The notes below the pieces were generated by a model. It ran no database searches, had not been told where the DNA came from, and was given only the letters and a program-made list of their open reading frames with translations. This document shows positions 52,859 through 62,116 of a DNA stretch of 64,000 nt, piece by piece. This stretch comes from an uncultured Halieaceae bacterium (GTDB lineage Bacteria; Pseudomonadota; Gammaproteobacteria; Pseudomonadales; Halieaceae), in NCBI GenBank assembly GCA_938074045.1, contig CALJGI010000011.1, positions 1 through 64,000 on the forward strand. Reading direction: 5' to 3'. Position 1 is the stretch's first letter. Each line of letters opens with the position of its first letter. A program made the position numbers and the translations under genes.

Positions 52859-53302
52859 TTATTCTTGTTCAGCGCTAAAGCCCCGTTGCAACAGGAATCG
52901 AGCCCTGCGCGCCCTGGTTAGCGCATCAGCTGTATCTAAGTCGCCGAATTTTTTCTGTAAGACATCGTAACGGATTGTCTGCCAATCGATATCAGATTCA
53001 GTAAAGACAGTATTAATGATGGAGGTGGCCACACCCTTGCTCTTCAATTCACTTCTGATGCGTCGTGGACCTATGCCGCGTCTGGATTTACTGTACAGGT
53101 ACGCCTCCGCAAATCTTACATCGCAGAGCAGACAGTCTTCACGCAACTCTTCCAACACGTCAGCAATCAGAGGTGAACCCTTAAATCGACGGTGTAATTT
53201 ACGCTCCAGCTCCAGCGAACTGTGCTCGCGACGAGCGAGTAAATCCATACCCGCCCGCCGTATCTTTACTCTGTCAGCTTTCTCTTCGCTGGCATCCAGC
53301 AT
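52859..53302 (-). CDS. recX: RecA regulator RecX
   Basis: A 147-residue protein that inhibits RecA filament growth. RecX features are the three-helix repeats with LLARREHSSLELERKLHRRF, then FAEAYLYSKSRRGIGPRRIRSELKSKGV (both read in parts), rich in basic residues. Normal length. It follows recA by 18 bases on the same strand, the usual arrangement, so both share the SOS promoter. Confidence 0.93.
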   Translation of the reverse strand: MLDASEEKADRVKIRRAGMDLLARREHSSLELERKLHRRFKGSPLIADVLEELREDCLLCDVRFAEAYLYSKSRRGIGPRRIRSELKSKGVATSIINTVFTESDIDWQTIRYDVLQKKFGDLDTADALTRARRARFLLQRGFSAEQE

Positions 53303-53320
53303 AGATCTTGCTTCCGGTTT

Positions 53321-54373
53321 TTAGCCTGCGGACAGCGACTCTTCGCCACTGTCGGGTACCGCCTTCAATTCTGGCGTGGCAGGTTCCAGATCAAGAAGCT
53401 CCGCGCGTATGGCATTCTCAATTTCTGCTGCCAATTCTGGATTTTCTTCCAGGAATCGACATGCGTTGCCTTTACCCTGTCCGATTTTGTCTCCTTTGTA
53501 GGAATACCAGGCACCAGATTTTTCAACCGCACCAATCTTCACGCCAAGGTCCACTATCTCTCCGCCATGATTGACGCCCTTGTTGTACAAGATCTGAAAC
53601 TCAGCCTGCTTGAACGGTGGCGACACCTTATTTTTGACCACTTTCACTCTCGTCTCGTTGCCAACCACCTCGTCACCCTCTTTGACGGCGCCGATGCGGC
53701 GTATATCGAGACGAACGCTGGCGTAGAATTTCAGTGCATTACCGCCAGTGGTGGTTTCCGGGTTACCAAACATCACTCCTATCTTCATACGAATCTGGTT
53801 AATAAATACAACCAGAGTATTAGTCTGCTTGATTGAGCCTGTAAGCTTGCGCATGGCCTGACTGAGCAACCGTGCCTGCAGGCCCATATGTGAATCACCC
53901 ATCTCACCGTCGATCTCAGCCCTGGGTACCAGTGCTGCCACGGAATCAATTACCACGATATCCACCGCGCCGGAGCGCACCAGCATGTCGCATATTTCCA
54001 GTGCCTGTTCGCCGGTATCCGGCTGAGATACGATCAGATCATCAATATTGACGCCCAGTTTTTCAGCGTATATTGGGTCCAGCGCGTGCTCGGCATCAAT
54101 GAACGCCGCCGTGCCGCCCGCTTTCTGACATTCCGCTATGGCGTGCAGGGTCATAGTTGTTTTACCCGAGGATTCAGGGCCATATATCTCAACGATTCGC
54201 CCTTTGGGCAGCCCCCCGACACCAAGCGCAATATCCAGGCCCAGAGACCCGGTGGAAATTGCGGGCATGGCGACTCGTTCCTTGTCGCCCATACGCATTA
54301 CAGTGCCTTTGCCAAACTGACGTTCGATCTGGCTCAGAGCAGCCTCTAGTGCTTTTTGCTTATTGTCATCCAT
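53321..54373 (-). CDS. recA: Recombinase RecA
   Basis: A 350-residue recombinase with normal length. The ATG at 54373 follows AGGTGA by five bases; a GTG nine bases earlier is open but unlikely. Walker A is GPESSGKTT (about residues 67-75), Walker [11 protein letters not shown], the L2 loop region [15 protein letters not shown], and the acidic C-terminal tail is present. It is induced by DNA damage through the LexA box upstream, and recX follows. Confidence 0.98.
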   Translation of the reverse strand: MDDNKQKALEAALSQIERQFGKGTVMRMGDKERVAMPAISTGSLGLDIALGVGGLPKGRIVEIYGPESSGKTTMTLHAIAECQKAGGTAAFIDAEHALDPIYAEKLGVNIDDLIVSQPDTGEQALEICDMLVRSGAVDIVVIDSVAALVPRAEIDGEMGDSHMGLQARLLSQAMRKLTGSIKQTNTLVVFINQIRMKIGVMFGNPETTTGGNALKFYASVRLDIRRIGAVKEGDEVVGNETRVKVVKNKVSPPFKQAEFQILYNKGVNHGGEIVDLGVKIGAVEKSGAWYSYKGDKIGQGKGNACRFLEENPELAAEIENAIRAELLDLEPATPELKAVPDSGEESLSAG

Positions 54374-54482
54374 GGTTATCACCTCATTTGTCGATTAGCA
54401 GGGTGCTGTCGGGTTTCTTGCCCGGCTGCTGCACTTCGCCGCCAGACTGTTGTTATAGTGGGCAAACGAAGTATTTCATAAG

Positions 54483-54502
54483 TACTGTATATATAATCAG
54501 TA
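54483..54502 (-). promoter_or_regulatory. LexA (SOS) box upstream of recA
   Basis: The strand carrying recA reads TACTGATTATATATACAGTA, a 20-base site matching CTG-N10-CAG with one change from CTGT-N8-ACAG. It is about 110 bases before the recA start and overlaps AT-rich promoter sequence. Confidence 0.8.
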
Positions 54503-54551
54503 TATCGACATAAAAATGCAAGCCCTAATCGGTACAAAAGAGTAAAACATG

Positions 54552-54568
54552 CCTGAAAAAGCGTCAGG
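54552..54568 (-). terminator. Weak terminator candidate after the RND pump gene
   Basis: On the reverse strand CCTGA, a seven-base loop and TCAGG form a short hairpin, followed by catgTTTT. It lies 43 bases beyond the pump stop, ahead of the recA control region. The stem is only five pairs. Confidence 0.3.
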
Positions 54569-54610
54569 TACATACAGCAAGAGCCACACCAGACTGCGCC
54601 ATTACCCGAG

Positions 54611-57600
54611 TCAAGCAGTCTGCAATACCCTGGCACGCGACTCTTCTACGATCAGATAGATGCAGGGAACCAGAAACAACGTGATGAATGTAGCCACGAC
54701 TATTCCCGCGGCCAGCGACGTCGCCATCGGCACAAACATTTGGGTCGACAAATCCGACAGGGCTATCAGCGGTATCAATCCGACAAAGGTAGTCGCACTG
54801 GTCAGAACAATCGGTCTGAATCGAGCTGTGCCTGCCGCACACAATGCTGAAAACAGGTCTTCACCCTCACTCCGTCGTCGATTTATGTTATCCACCAATA
54901 CCAGACTCGAGTTCACCACTACCCCGGACAGCGCCACGATCCCTAGTATCGAGAAAAACACCAGATCGAATCCGAGCAAGAAATGTCCAAAAATGGCACC
55001 CACGGCACCAAATGGAATCACCGACATGATCACCAGGGGCTGGAGATAGGACTTGAGTGGTATAGCCAGTAGTGCGTAGATCACCAGCATCGCCAATGCC
55101 GCCAGTTGCAGGAGACCGCCCATGGCTTCCATGCTCTCACCGGCTTCACCCCCCAATTCGATTTCTACGCTCGGGTATCTACCCCGCACAGCAGGGAACA
55201 CCGAGTTGTCCATCGCACGCAGAATAGCCTCAGGTGTATTTACAGCTCGATTGACATCCGAAATCACGTGCACTACCCGTTGTCCACCCTCCCTGGTAAT
55301 AGCGGTATGTCCCCGCTGGAGTGACGTCCTGGCCACAGTACCGAAGGGCACCTCAATACCTTGGCTGGTACGTATGCGCATATTTTCGAGGTCTCCCAGC
55401 GAACGTCGCTCTTCCTCGGGAAATCTCACCATCACCCGTATATCGTCCTTTCCCCGCTGAATGCGCTGAGCCTCGTAGCCATAGAATGCCTGTCGGACCT
55501 GCTGCCCCAAATCGTCCAGTGTAAGCCCGAGGTTTCTTGCTTCAGGCAATAATTCCAGACGCAATTCCTGCTTCCCGGCGCGAAAGGAATCGGTCACATC
55601 CTGTACACCAGGATACTGCTGCAGGGCCAACCTAACCTCAGCCGCTGCGCTTTCCAGGCTCGAAAAATCGTATCCCCGTAATTCAATGTCGACAGCGTCT
55701 CCCACAGAAAATGCCTGGGCGGTATAGGACAGTTCCAATGCGTCACTGATAGGCGACGTCTGCTCACGCCACAAGGCCACAATTTCCTCGGGGGTGCGAA
55801 GGTCATATCCATCTGGCAATTCGAGTTCAATGGCTACCTCTGCAATATTGCTTGACGCTGATGTATCAAAACTAATTGAACCTTTCTGAATGAAGCTACC
55901 GACAGAGGTCATAACATGGCGCACCACGCTGTGCTCGCTATCCGTCAGCTCTTCATCAAGTATTGCACGCACCCGCTCGGCGGCAAGCTCCAATTCATAG
56001 GCTGCCCGGGATGTGACCTCAACGGGCGTTCCCTCAGGCAAGGTAAGTTTGGCGTACATACGCTCACCGGGCTGTGATGGCATAAATTGAAAAACAATTC
56101 TGTCACTTCCCACTAGAGCGCCACATAGCACCAACACCGAGGCTGCGACGGACACAGCCAGCCAACGCCACTCGAGAATCTGCGTCAGCAGGCGTCGATA
56201 GTTTTCCTGTGCCAGTCGGTCCATCCAAATCGACATACGGTCCTGAATTCGCTGCAATGTATTGGGCTCTCCGGCCTTCCTGATGCTCTCACTGCGGTGC
56301 GCCAGATGTGATGGCAGTATCAATTGCGACTCGATAACACTAAAAAACAACGCGATGATAACGACGTAACCAAGGTCCTGAAAAAAGCCTGCCATTTCCC
56401 CTGGAATAGCAATAATCGGTATAAATGTAGCCATCGTTGTGAGCACGCCAAAAATCACCGGAATTGAAACTTCCTGAGTACCGGCAATGGCCGCGGTGAT
56501 CCTGTCTTTTCCTTGCTGTTCGTGTGCATATACACGCTCACCTACAACGATGGCATCATCCACTAGAATGCCCAATACAAGAATACAGGCGATAATCGAA
56601 ATTGTGCTGATAGAAATGTCAAACAAGGGGAATGTCAGGACAGTGGCGAGCAATGTAATCGGCAATCCCGCTGCCACCCACAGCGCCAGTCTGAAGCGTA
56701 AGAATAATGCCAGAACTATTAATACCAACAATAACCCGCTGCGGGCATTTTTCATCAGCGCATCCAGGCGGTCCACCAGATCCTGTGCTTCATCCTTCCA
56801 GATGGTCAGCGCGATGCCATCGGGAACCGATGAACCTTTTACGTCTATATAACTTTTTACCTGCTCGGCTATCGCCAGAATATCTTCGCTGCCAACCCTT
56901 GATACTTGTACGATCACGGCGGGATTGTTGTCGAAATGGGCCCGAAGGTCAGTATCCTTGAAGCCATCTTTGACAATCGCCAATTCGCCCAGAGTTACAT
57001 TGGTACCGTCCTGCCGGGTCAGCACCACAATGCCTTCAAATTCCTGTCCTGAGTAAGCCTGCCCCATAGTGCGCAGCAGTATCTCTCCGCCCTCAGTTTT
57101 CAATGAACCGCCAGGAATATCCTGCGAGTTCCGCCGAATAGTGTCTGCAATCTGGGCAAGTGTGAGATTGTATTGACGCAGTGTATGCTCGGAGACTTCT
57201 ATTGATATTTCATAGGGCCGTGCAAATTTGAGAGCTGCCTGTGAAACCCCAGGTAGCGCCACAATCTCATCGCGAATTTCCTGGCCCAGAACGTGCAATG
57301 TGCGCTCATCCGCGTTGCCGGAAATCGCTATCTGCAGTACTGTGGCAATAAAGCTGATCTCTGCCACAATAGGTTTCTCGGTTTCTCGTGGAAACGAATC
57401 TATGCCATCGACCTTGCCTTTGACCTCGTTCAACACCTGAGCTTTATCGACACCGCCAACCAGCTCTACAATAATCGAACACAATCCCTCCATGGCATTT
57501 GAAACAATGTTTTTGACACCCTGGGTGCCCTCCACTGCCTCTTCTACCCTTACACATACGGCTGACTCTACCTCGGCAGGAGCAGCCCCCAGATAGGGCA

Positions 57601-57748
57601 CGCTAATCCTTAATGCGTCAGCCTCTACATTGGGAAACTCCTCCTGGTGTATTGCTGGGAGGGACATCAATCCACCCAACACCATGACCCACATCAGGAG
57701 ATTGGAAGCAACCGGATTTTTGACAAACCACGCTATGAGTGAATGCAA
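54611..57748 (-). CDS. RND efflux pump, inner-membrane permease
   Basis: A 1045-residue pump of the AcrB superfamily. The opening IAWFVKNPVASNLLMWVMVLGGL, read in parts, and the proton-relay Asp pair at residues 397-398 (ILVDDAIVVGERVY) are clear, as are the two sets of membrane helices. The variant GERVY in place of GENV, and PSHLAHRS after helix 6, mark the large group of RND proteins common in marine bacteria rather than classic AcrB. It starts three bases before the adaptor stop ends on this strand, in a two-gene operon, and sits between recA and mutS. Confidence 0.93.
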   Translation of the reverse strand: MHSLIAWFVKNPVASNLLMWVMVLGGLMSLPAIHQEEFPNVEADALRISVPYLGAAPAEVESAVCVRVEEAVEGTQGVKNIVSNAMEGLCSIIVELVGGVDKAQVLNEVKGKVDGIDSFPRETEKPIVAEISFIATVLQIAISGNADERTLHVLGQEIRDEIVALPGVSQAALKFARPYEISIEVSEHTLRQYNLTLAQIADTIRRNSQDIPGGSLKTEGGEILLRTMGQAYSGQEFEGIVVLTRQDGTNVTLGELAIVKDGFKDTDLRAHFDNNPAVIVQVSRVGSEDILAIAEQVKSYIDVKGSSVPDGIALTIWKDEAQDLVDRLDALMKNARSGLLLVLIVLALFLRFRLALWVAAGLPITLLATVLTFPLFDISISTISIIACILVLGILVDDAIVVGERVYAHEQQGKDRITAAIAGTQEVSIPVIFGVLTTMATFIPIIAIPGEMAGFFQDLGYVVIIALFFSVIESQLILPSHLAHRSESIRKAGEPNTLQRIQDRMSIWMDRLAQENYRRLLTQILEWRWLAVSVAASVLVLCGALVGSDRIVFQFMPSQPGERMYAKLTLPEGTPVEVTSRAAYELELAAERVRAILDEELTDSEHSVVRHVMTSVGSFIQKGSISFDTSASSNIAEVAIELELPDGYDLRTPEEIVALWREQTSPISDALELSYTAQAFSVGDAVDIELRGYDFSSLESAAAEVRLALQQYPGVQDVTDSFRAGKQELRLELLPEARNLGLTLDDLGQQVRQAFYGYEAQRIQRGKDDIRVMVRFPEEERRSLGDLENMRIRTSQGIEVPFGTVARTSLQRGHTAITREGGQRVVHVISDVNRAVNTPEAILRAMDNSVFPAVRGRYPSVEIELGGEAGESMEAMGGLLQLAALAMLVIYALLAIPLKSYLQPLVIMSVIPFGAVGAIFGHFLLGFDLVFFSILGIVALSGVVVNSSLVLVDNINRRRSEGEDLFSALCAAGTARFRPIVLTSATTFVGLIPLIALSDLSTQMFVPMATSLAAGIVVATFITLFLVPCIYLIVEESRARVLQTA

Positions 57749-57751
57749 GCT

Positions 57752-58906
57752 TCAGCCCTTTTCAGACGCAATGACAGGGTTCACTTCCATGCCGTCAACC
57801 ACGGCCTGCAACGGTGACAAACAGACTCGCTCACCCGACTCAAGACCTTCCTGAATGACGACTTCATCGTGTTCAATGCGCAACACTTCAACTTTGCGAA
57901 AGTGCAGTCGATTGTCTTCAGCCACCACCAGCACCTGTGAGTCATCGCGCATAGCAGAGCGTGGCAATCGAACCACGTTCTGCACTTCGCGTCCCTGAAT
58001 AGAGGCATTTACATACAAACCCACAAGCAATGGAGGCTGGGAGTCATCGGGACGGTTCTCAACCATAGCAACACCGTACAACATACGAGTACGTGCATCG
58101 ATCTCAGCCTCGGTACGAACGATTTTCCCCACCCAGCTGAATTCAACGTCGCCGTAGGTACCAGTTATAGTCACATTGACGGTTCGCTCCGGTAACAGTT
58201 GCCCCTGTTCATCCAGGCTTAAATCCAGATAACGCAACTGGCTACTGGCGACAGGCAGTCTGATTTCCACATAATCCGTTGCGTAAATGGTTCCAATGTC
58301 ACCTCCCCGACTGACAAACTGTCCGACATCAACATGTTCCTCTCGTACCCGCCCGGAAAAAGGCGCGTATATAGCCGTGCGCTGCAGATCGCGCTCTGCC
58401 GATTCCAGGTCAATCGTCGCCTCATCATAGTTGGCTTTCGCCACTCGCGAACTGCGGCGCACATCATCAAGTTGGGATTGACTGGCCAGTTTTTGCGACT
58501 GCAGTTTCTCGAAACGATGTAGCTCATCCATGGCATGTTCAAGCTCCACCGCAGCACGATCCAACGCAGCCTTGCGGCGACTAACCGCTGCCTCGTAATC
58601 TACCGGGTCTATTCGCAACAGCAGTTCACCGGCCGTAAACGATCCTCCCGACACCATGGCGGCAGATAACTCTACTACTGGACCGGATACCTCTGATATC
58701 AACTGGCTCTCCGTCCGCGGCTGAACAGTCCCCTGCGATTTGATTTGTAGATATTCGTTGCCAGCTGTCACGTTCATGACACGAACATTACTCAACACAC
58801 GCTGTGTTGTGTCCGCCGCCAGCTGCGGGCGCGTAAAAAGTAAAATGATCGCCGCCAGCACAGCCAGTGCGAAGACCAAAAGGGGGTATAGAATTTTCTT
58901 GGACAT
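57752..58906 (-). CDS. RND efflux periplasmic adaptor
   Basis: A 384-residue membrane-fusion protein with ATG at 58906 after GGAGAG. A membrane anchor spans about residues 6-24. The lipoyl halves ([16 protein letters not shown] and [23 protein letters not shown], read in parts) enclose a coiled-coil hairpin of about 60 residues ([20 protein letters not shown] and following). The barrel region has [12 protein letters not shown]. No lipobox. It immediately precedes the pump gene; the outer-membrane channel must come from elsewhere. Confidence 0.92.
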   Translation of the reverse strand: MSKKILYPLLVFALAVLAAIILLFTRPQLAADTTQRVLSNVRVMNVTAGNEYLQIKSQGTVQPRTESQLISEVSGPVVELSAAMVSGGSFTAGELLLRIDPVDYEAAVSRRKAALDRAAVELEHAMDELHRFEKLQSQKLASQSQLDDVRRSSRVAKANYDEATIDLESAERDLQRTAIYAPFSGRVREEHVDVGQFVSRGGDIGTIYATDYVEIRLPVASSQLRYLDLSLDEQGQLLPERTVNVTITGTYGDVEFSWVGKIVRTEAEIDARTRMLYGVAMVENRPDDSQPPLLVGLYVNASIQGREVQNVVRLPRSAMRDDSQVLVVAEDNRLHFRKVEVLRIEHDEVVIQEGLESGERVCLSPLQAVVDGMEVNPVIASEKG

Positions 58907-59062
58907 GATCGGTCTCTCCAGAGAGTGCAATACTACTGCCACCGCTCAGTTTGCAACAACGCATTTCTTCCTTATTACGAAGACTTAATACATTCGGCAT
59001 TCATAGTTTCATCGTGCACCCCGATAGTTCATAATTCGTTTTTCATCCCAAGTTTCCCGCCC

Positions 59063-61630
59063 GTGACCAGCTCAACTCCCACCAATCAGCACACTCCCAT
59101 GATGCGCCAGTATCTTGCAATCAAGGCGGATCATCCCAACGATCTGGTGTTCTACCGGATGGGGGATTTTTACGAGTTGTTTTTTGACGATGCGCGCCGG
59201 GCAGCTGATCTGCTGGACATAACACTCACGTCACGTGGCAAGGCTAGCGGCGAGCCAATCCCCATGTGCGGCGTGCCCTACCACGCCGTGGAATCTTACC
59301 TGGCACGCCTGGTCAAGAGCGGCGAATCAGTGGCATTGTGCGAACAGATCGGCGATCCGGCCACCAGTAAAGGCCCAGTGGAGCGCAAAGTTTTGCGAGT
59401 GGTCACACCTGGCACTATATCCGACGAAGCCCTGCTGGAGTCGGGGCGCGACAATCTTCTGGTCGCTATCAGCGGTGTAGCGGAGGACTATGGGGTCGCC
59501 TGCATGGACCTGGGGTCCGGACGGTTTACAGTGTTTGAAGTGAGTGGCGAAGAACCCCTGCGCAGTGAAATCCAGCGCCTGTCACCGGTTGAAATTCTAT
59601 TACTGGAGACTCTGGCCACGAGCGATATCGCACAACACCCAGAGGTCTCCCTGCGACCGCCCTGGGAATTCGATGAGGACGCCTCCAGACGCGCACTCTG
59701 CGAACAATTTGGCACCCACGATCTGTGCGGTTTCGGCTGTCAGGACCTTAGCCATGCCATATGTGCAGCAGGCGCGCTGCTCAACTATGCGAAGGAGACT
59801 CAGCGTACCGCCCTGCCGCATATTCAAAGCCTTGCGGTTGAACGTCGGGAAGACAGCGTGATACTGGATGCAGCCAGTCGACGGAATCTCGAGCTGGACA
59901 TAAATCTTTCAGGGGGTGAGGACAACACCCTGTTCGCGGTACTCGATACAACTGTTGTCTCCATGGGTGGAAGACTGTTGCGCCGCTGGCTGCATCGGCC
60001 ACTCAATCATCGACAAACTCTGGACCAGCGCCACGATGCACTGGCAAATCTGCTCTCAGACTACAACTACGAAACCGTGCGCGAACGCCTGCGTCCAGTG
60101 GGTGATATGGAGAGGATTCTGGCACGTATTGCCCTGAGATCTGCCCGGCCGCGAGACTTGTCAAGGCTGGCAGACTCCCTGGCAGCGCTACCCGGTTTAC
60201 AACAGGCTCTTGTCACAGCAGATGCTCACCGCCTGCATACCCTGCGCACCGATATCAGCGAATTTCCGGAACTGTGTGAGCTACTAAACCGGGCGGTCAT
60301 TGACAACCCTCCCGCCACTACCCGGGAGGGTGGCGTTATCGCTGAGGGCTATGACGAGGAACTCGATGAACTACGTGCCCTGAGCGGCAATGCAGGCCAG
60401 ATTCTCATCGACATCGAAACCAGGGAACGCGAACGCACGGGAATCAACACGCTGAAAGTCGGGTATAACCGGGTACACGGATATTACATTGAAATCAGCA
60501 AGGCACAGTCCGGGCACGCCCCCGCCGACTATATCCGCCGACAGACGCTGAAAAACGCCGAGCGATACATCACACCGGAACTGAAAGAACATGAAGACCG
60601 TGTATTGAGTGCAAACAGCAAGGCTCTTGCCAGGGAGCGGCGACTGTACGAAGAATTGCTAGATGAATTGAACGGCGACCTTATTTACCTGCAGCACTGT
60701 TCAGCCGCGGTCAGTGAGTTAGACGTGCTGGCCTGCCTGGCTGAACGGGCTATCGCGCTGGACTTGTGTCGGCCGAATCTGGAGGATGATCCGGTGATCA
60801 ATATTGTGCAGGGACGTCATCTGGTTGTAGAGGCGGGGCTGGATGATCCATTTATAGCCAATGACACAAAATTTGATGAGCAGAGGCGCATGTTGCTGGT
60901 CACGGGACCTAACATGGGCGGCAAATCCACTTACATGCGCCAAACCGCCCTTATTGTGCTGCTGGCGCATATCGGCAGCTTCGTGCCCGCGCAGTCCGCG
61001 CAAATTGCTCTGGTAGATCAAATATTCACGCGCATTGGCTCGTCCGACGACCTCGCCGGGGGCCGTTCGACGTTTATGGTCGAAATGACGGAGACCGCCA
61101 ACATTCTTCACAATGCCACCGCCCGCAGTCTGGTACTCATGGATGAAATCGGCCGTGGTACATCGACCTTTGATGGACTCTCTCTCGCCTGGGCCTGCGC
61201 CATAGCTCTGGCTGACAAGGTGGGGGCTTTCTCCCTTTTCGCCACCCACTACTTTGAACTCACGGCTCTGCCACGTGATCATGGCGCCATGGTCAACGTC
61301 CATCTGGACGCTACCGAGTACCACGATGACATAGTGTTCCTGCATACAGTTCAGGAGGGCCCGGCCAATCGCAGTTACGGTATTCAGGTCGCCAAGCTCG
61401 CCGGTATTCCAGCAGGAGTGCTGGAAGCCGCCAGTCAACGCTTGAAAACGCTGGAGACCGGGACTCTTGACCAACCCTGCGCCGTGACGAAGCATATACC
61501 CGCGCAGAATGACCTGTTTGGTCAAGCTCCCCACCCCGCCGTTATCGCGCTGTCGGACCTGATACCCGATGAAATGACGCCGCGAGAGGCATTGGATGCC
61601 CTGTATCGCCTGCGCTCGCTACTGGATTAG
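59063..61630 (+). CDS. mutS: DNA mismatch repair protein MutS
   Basis: An 855-residue mismatch-recognition ATPase, the usual family length when started at GTG 59063; an in-frame ATG 138 bases upstream adds residues unlike any MutS. The mismatch-probing motif is MGDFYELF near residue 35. Walker A is [14 protein letters not shown] and Walker B region [16 protein letters not shown]. The C-terminal helix-turn-helix ([16 protein letters not shown]) for dimer contact is present. fdxA follows, as in Pseudomonas. Confidence 0.96.
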   Translation: MTSSTPTNQHTPMMRQYLAIKADHPNDLVFYRMGDFYELFFDDARRAADLLDITLTSRGKASGEPIPMCGVPYHAVESYLARLVKSGESVALCEQIGDPATSKGPVERKVLRVVTPGTISDEALLESGRDNLLVAISGVAEDYGVACMDLGSGRFTVFEVSGEEPLRSEIQRLSPVEILLLETLATSDIAQHPEVSLRPPWEFDEDASRRALCEQFGTHDLCGFGCQDLSHAICAAGALLNYAKETQRTALPHIQSLAVERREDSVILDAASRRNLELDINLSGGEDNTLFAVLDTTVVSMGGRLLRRWLHRPLNHRQTLDQRHDALANLLSDYNYETVRERLRPVGDMERILARIALRSARPRDLSRLADSLAALPGLQQALVTADAHRLHTLRTDISEFPELCELLNRAVIDNPPATTREGGVIAEGYDEELDELRALSGNAGQILIDIETRERERTGINTLKVGYNRVHGYYIEISKAQSGHAPADYIRRQTLKNAERYITPELKEHEDRVLSANSKALARERRLYEELLDELNGDLIYLQHCSAAVSELDVLACLAERAIALDLCRPNLEDDPVINIVQGRHLVVEAGLDDPFIANDTKFDEQRRMLLVTGPNMGGKSTYMRQTALIVLLAHIGSFVPAQSAQIALVDQIFTRIGSSDDLAGGRSTFMVEMTETANILHNATARSLVLMDEIGRGTSTFDGLSLAWACAIALADKVGAFSLFATHYFELTALPRDHGAMVNVHLDATEYHDDIVFLHTVQEGPANRSYGIQVAKLAGIPAGVLEAASQRLKTLETGTLDQPCAVTKHIPAQNDLFGQAPHPAVIALSDLIPDEMTPREALDALYRLRSLLD

Positions 61631-61674
61631 TTTCCTTCCGGCAGCCGTATTCACATCAAGGCCCGGCCAGAGTA

Positions 61675-61703
61675 TTCAAATACGTCGCGCTACCTAGTAC
61701 ACT
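61675..61703 (+). promoter_or_regulatory. Candidate promoter of fdxA
   Basis: TTCAAA (61675-61680) and TACACT (61698-61703) are 17 bases apart, with four of six consensus positions in each box. The start would be near 61710, about 50 bases before the fdxA ATG. Confidence 0.35.
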
Positions 61704-61759
61704 AGCGCCCCGCGATCCCAGGGGAATCGCAGGAATTACAGAGCAGAGGTCGGATATCC

Positions 61760-62083
61760 ATGACATTTATCGTAGCTGAAGATTGTATCAAGTGTAAGCA
61801 CACGGACTGTGTTGAAGTGTGTCCCGTGGATTGTTTCTATGAAGGACCCAACATGTTGGTGATACACCCGGATGAGTGTATTGATTGCGCACTGTGTGAA
61901 CCAGAATGCCCGGTGGATGCGATTTTTTCCGAGGATGAGATACCCGAAGACCAAATGGTCTTTTTAGAGCTGAATGCAGAATTGGCAGAAATCTGGCCCA
62001 ACATCACGGAAATGAAAGATAGCCCCGCAGATGCCGAAGAATGGGAAGGAGTCCCCGGTAAACTGCAACATCTTGAGCGATAA
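61760..62083 (+). CDS. fdxA: 7Fe-8S ferredoxin FdxA
   Basis: A 107-residue ferredoxin. The first cluster region is [17 protein letters not shown] and the second [17 protein letters not shown], the spacing expected for one [3Fe-4S] and one [4Fe-4S] cluster. The acidic C-terminal extension ([15 protein letters not shown]) is typical of Azotobacter-type FdxA. Located directly after mutS with its own likely promoter. It ends at a symmetric hairpin shared with the convergent gene. Confidence 0.95.
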   Translation: MTFIVAEDCIKCKHTDCVEVCPVDCFYEGPNMLVIHPDECIDCALCEPECPVDAIFSEDEIPEDQMVFLELNAELAEIWPNITEMKDSPADAEEWEGVPGKLQHLER

Positions 62084-62088
62084 GCAGC

Positions 62089-62108
62089 TGCCGGCGATTG
62101 CGCCGGCA
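62089..62108. terminator. Symmetric hairpin between convergent genes
   Basis: TGCCGGCG and CGCCGGCA form a perfect eight-pair GC-rich stem with loop ATTG, between the fdxA stop and the metallopeptidase-like gene stop. It can terminate from both sides, though no long T run follows. Confidence 0.55.
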
Positions 62109-62116
62109 TTCAAACC

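Noticed and set aside
58925-59062. N-terminal extension of MutS from an upstream ATG
   Set aside because: The added 46 residues are Cys/Phe-rich and unlike any MutS; GTG at 59063 gives the normal length and opening.
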